DNA from: Epiperipatus broadwayi
Lineage: Eukaryota; Onychophora; Udeonychophora; Euonychophora; Peripatidae
DNA length: 64,000 bases
NCBI GenBank assembly: GCA_028023455.1
Contig: JAQFVV010006215.1
Location: 7,485,230-7,549,229 of the forward strand
Direction: 5' to 3'
The translations under genes and the position numbers were made by a program. Within the stretch, counting starts at the first letter, position 1, and each line of letters opens with the position of its first letter. The notes under the pieces are model-generated. The model searched no databases and was not told where the DNA came from. It saw only the letters and a program-made list of their open reading frames with translations. This document shows positions 62,316-64,000 of this stretch, in pieces.

Positions 62316-62831
62316 GATTATTTATCTTTTCAACATATATGTGTTTAAGTGTATCAGTGTTATTAGATAGAGTGGAAAGTGATGGGTCGTGTGAAAGTCT
62401 GTGCTCATATACCCTATATATTATATTTAATATTTGTATATTTTTGAATTAATGGAGTGATGATAAATATCTGGAGGAAGTGAAAAGATTATTTTGTACA
62501 TATATTTTAAAAGATTTGAATGTGACACTGTTTTACTATAATTGTAACAATGTAGGATATTTTCAATTGATTTTATAAATTTTAACTGAAATTGAAAATA
62601 TAAAAAATAATCATTTTTACTAAATCTGTAATATTTTTGAATGTTTCAGTTGACTAAATACTCTAACAGATATAAATCGATAGGTCAAAATAGATTATTA
62701 TTTTGACATAGACAGATTTTTTTTTATTATAAAAATAACAGTTCTTATATATAGGTATACAGATTCAAAAGAAAAATTATCTTACAAAATTCAATTTAAA
62801 AAAAAAAAAGAGATTTATTTGCATATATATA

Positions 62832-62900
62832 ATTGAAACGGAAGTAATTACCTCCCGCCGCATTATATGACGTCAAAAACAACGAAACTTCCGTTTCAAT
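62832..62900. repeat. Short inverted repeat with GACGTCA in the loop
   Basis: ATTGAAACGGAAGT (62832-62845) and ACTTCCGTTTCAAT (62887-62900) are perfect 14-bp inverted copies. The 41-nt spacer is unusually GC-rich for this window and contains the palindrome TGACGTCA, a CRE-like site. It might be a miniature element or a regulatory site; I see no flanking duplication. Confidence 0.6.
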
Positions 62901-63276
62901 CACAGATATTTAAACAAAGTTTTGAATATTTATTACTACATATACTGTATATAAGAAACAAACTTTTAAACAGTAAAAAAAAAAGTTTAATTTAAAAGTG
63001 AATCGTAATATATTTCTTAAAAATAACACATTTGATTCATTTTATACTTTTTTCATTGATTTTTGTTTTTTAAATAACAAATTCATTTATAGAAAGATCA
63101 GTAATATCTCAGAATAAAATTATTTCTATGAATAACTAAAAATTAATGAAAAATTTATTTAGTAGTAAAAAAAGATTTAATTGATATAAATTGTTAGCAA
63201 TTTTCTCTATATTTATATATTCTCAATGTTATTTTTTTTTATGTTTTCTCTAGATATTAACTGATAACAAATATAT
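62901..63276. other. AT-rich intergenic DNA, nothing recognised
   Basis: Low-complexity A/T runs only. Confidence 0.5.
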
Positions 63277-63600
63277 CATCACCATCATTTCCAATTATTA
63301 TCGATCCATTGTAGAATGAAGGTCTTTCCAAGTTTAATTCATTTTTCTAATCCATAGCCTCTCTTCTCCACAGCACACTAGCAAGTTATCTTATTTCATC
63401 CATCTACCTCATATGTAGTCTTCTTGTAGGTCTTTTATAGTTTTAAGGGTTCCGTTTAAAACTTCAACTTTACATCTATTATCATATCTTCTACCAATAT
63501 GTTTACCATTCTATTTTAGTCTCTGAACTTTTTCAATGATGTTAGTGATTAATATTTGTTTGTTTTATCCATGTTCTAACAAATATAGAATTTTTTATAT
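63277..63600 (-). mobile_element. RTE-like 3' relic
   Basis: From ATCATCACCATCATTTCCAATTATTATCGATCCATTGTAGAATGAAGGTCTTTCCAAGTTTAATTCAT the plus strand follows 15268-15590 with many changes. It holds only the C-terminus and the 3' end. From 63601 to 64000 I see AT-rich DNA only; the ORF at 63837-63646 (minus) shows no motif. Confidence 0.8.
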
Positions 63601-64000
63601 AGTTTATCAATTTATATAAATGAAACTGACTTTAGCCATTACCTTTTATTCATTCTCACTGATGGAATTACATGATGTGTCCAACTTATATAAGTAATCC
63701 ATTTTACAACTTTTTGCAAAATCCAGTTTATGTGAAAATTGAAAAAAAAAAACCTTCATTGCTATGATGTATTGAATCACATCTTTGAACAAAAAAGGGA
63801 GTTTATGTTTAATGATATTTAAGCAAATGGATGCCATATAATTAACAAGTAAATAATTAATATAAGCAAGATAATTTTTTTTTTATTATTGATCTTAATT
63901 CTGATTTGAACTGTAAGAAAAATTCAGAAAGATACTCATCTCTTCTTGTTTTTATTTAAATGGTAGAACAAAGTATGACGAGTTAGCTGCTAAAACTAAG

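Larger units (their letters stand above)
61831..62435. mobile_element. Family A inverted-repeat element with 15-17-bp direct repeats
   Basis: TATTATATTTAATATTT occurs at 61831-61847 and 62419-62435 (the last two bases of the arm may overlap the repeat). Arms: 61892-62122 and 62193-62422, about 95% similar, with a 70-nt loop. A one-sided tail of about 43 nt (61848-61891) lies on the left. Both arms carry hammerheads. Landmark blocks are the ACCCTATATATTA end, TCTATCTAATAACACTGATA, hammerhead, TGTGCTCAG-type block and CATACTTTAATGGA. The loop has the rest of the family A body from one copy only. Confidence 0.85.

Overview
The window is AT-rich, CpG-poor non-coding DNA from an animal nuclear genome. 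I find no host gene, no bacterial-style operon and no functional tRNA or rRNA. Everything classifiable is a transposable element or repeat: non-LTR retrotransposons of three kinds (RTE-like with an APE endonuclease, an L1/Tx1-like element, and a third with a CCHC-like C-terminus), a GTF2IRD2-type hAT transposon with a short derivative, possible LTR-type segments, tRNA-derived SINE-like fragments, and several families of inverted-repeat elements. The mix suggests an invertebrate metazoan, but I cannot name the species from sequence alone.

Layout. 1-2382: RTE-like copy cut by the window edge. 2383-11210: AT-rich DNA with two segments ending TGTA...TACA inside TA microsatellites and two small inverted-repeat elements. 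11211-12647: long inverted-repeat element with hammerhead-like motifs. 13379-18559: RTE relic, a hammerhead repeat, and a near-complete 3.3 kb RTE-like copy with an 8-bp target duplication. 18560-33943: mostly unrecognisable AT-rich DNA holding two more inverted-repeat elements. 33944-34369: short hAT derivative. 36656-40723: SINE fragment, decayed RTE, and a nested tandem array. 45342-50990: two truncated copies of a second LINE. 52020-55240: a decayed L1/Tx1-like LINE. 56037-62435: an inverted hammerhead repeat, a tRNA-headed inverted repeat, a hAT transposon with perfect 8-bp target duplication, and another inverted hammerhead repeat. 63277-63600: another RTE relic.

Main result. Six or seven independent inverted-repeat elements (about 6.4, 9.0, 11.2, 26.8, 32.0, 57.2 and 61.8 kb) are bounded by direct repeats of 12-17 bp, and most have a one-sided tail of about 35-43 nt between one arm and its direct repeat. 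At least three sequence-unrelated families carry a recognisable hammerhead self-cleaving ribozyme core in each arm (CUGANGA, a stem II, GAAA, a short often self-complementary helix III, a UH cleavage site and a helix I). One also has a tRNA-like pol III promoter. The architecture resembles terminal repeats of Penelope-like elements and the schistosome Sm-alpha SINE, but here no reverse transcriptase lies between the arms. This is the most likely under-described system in the window.
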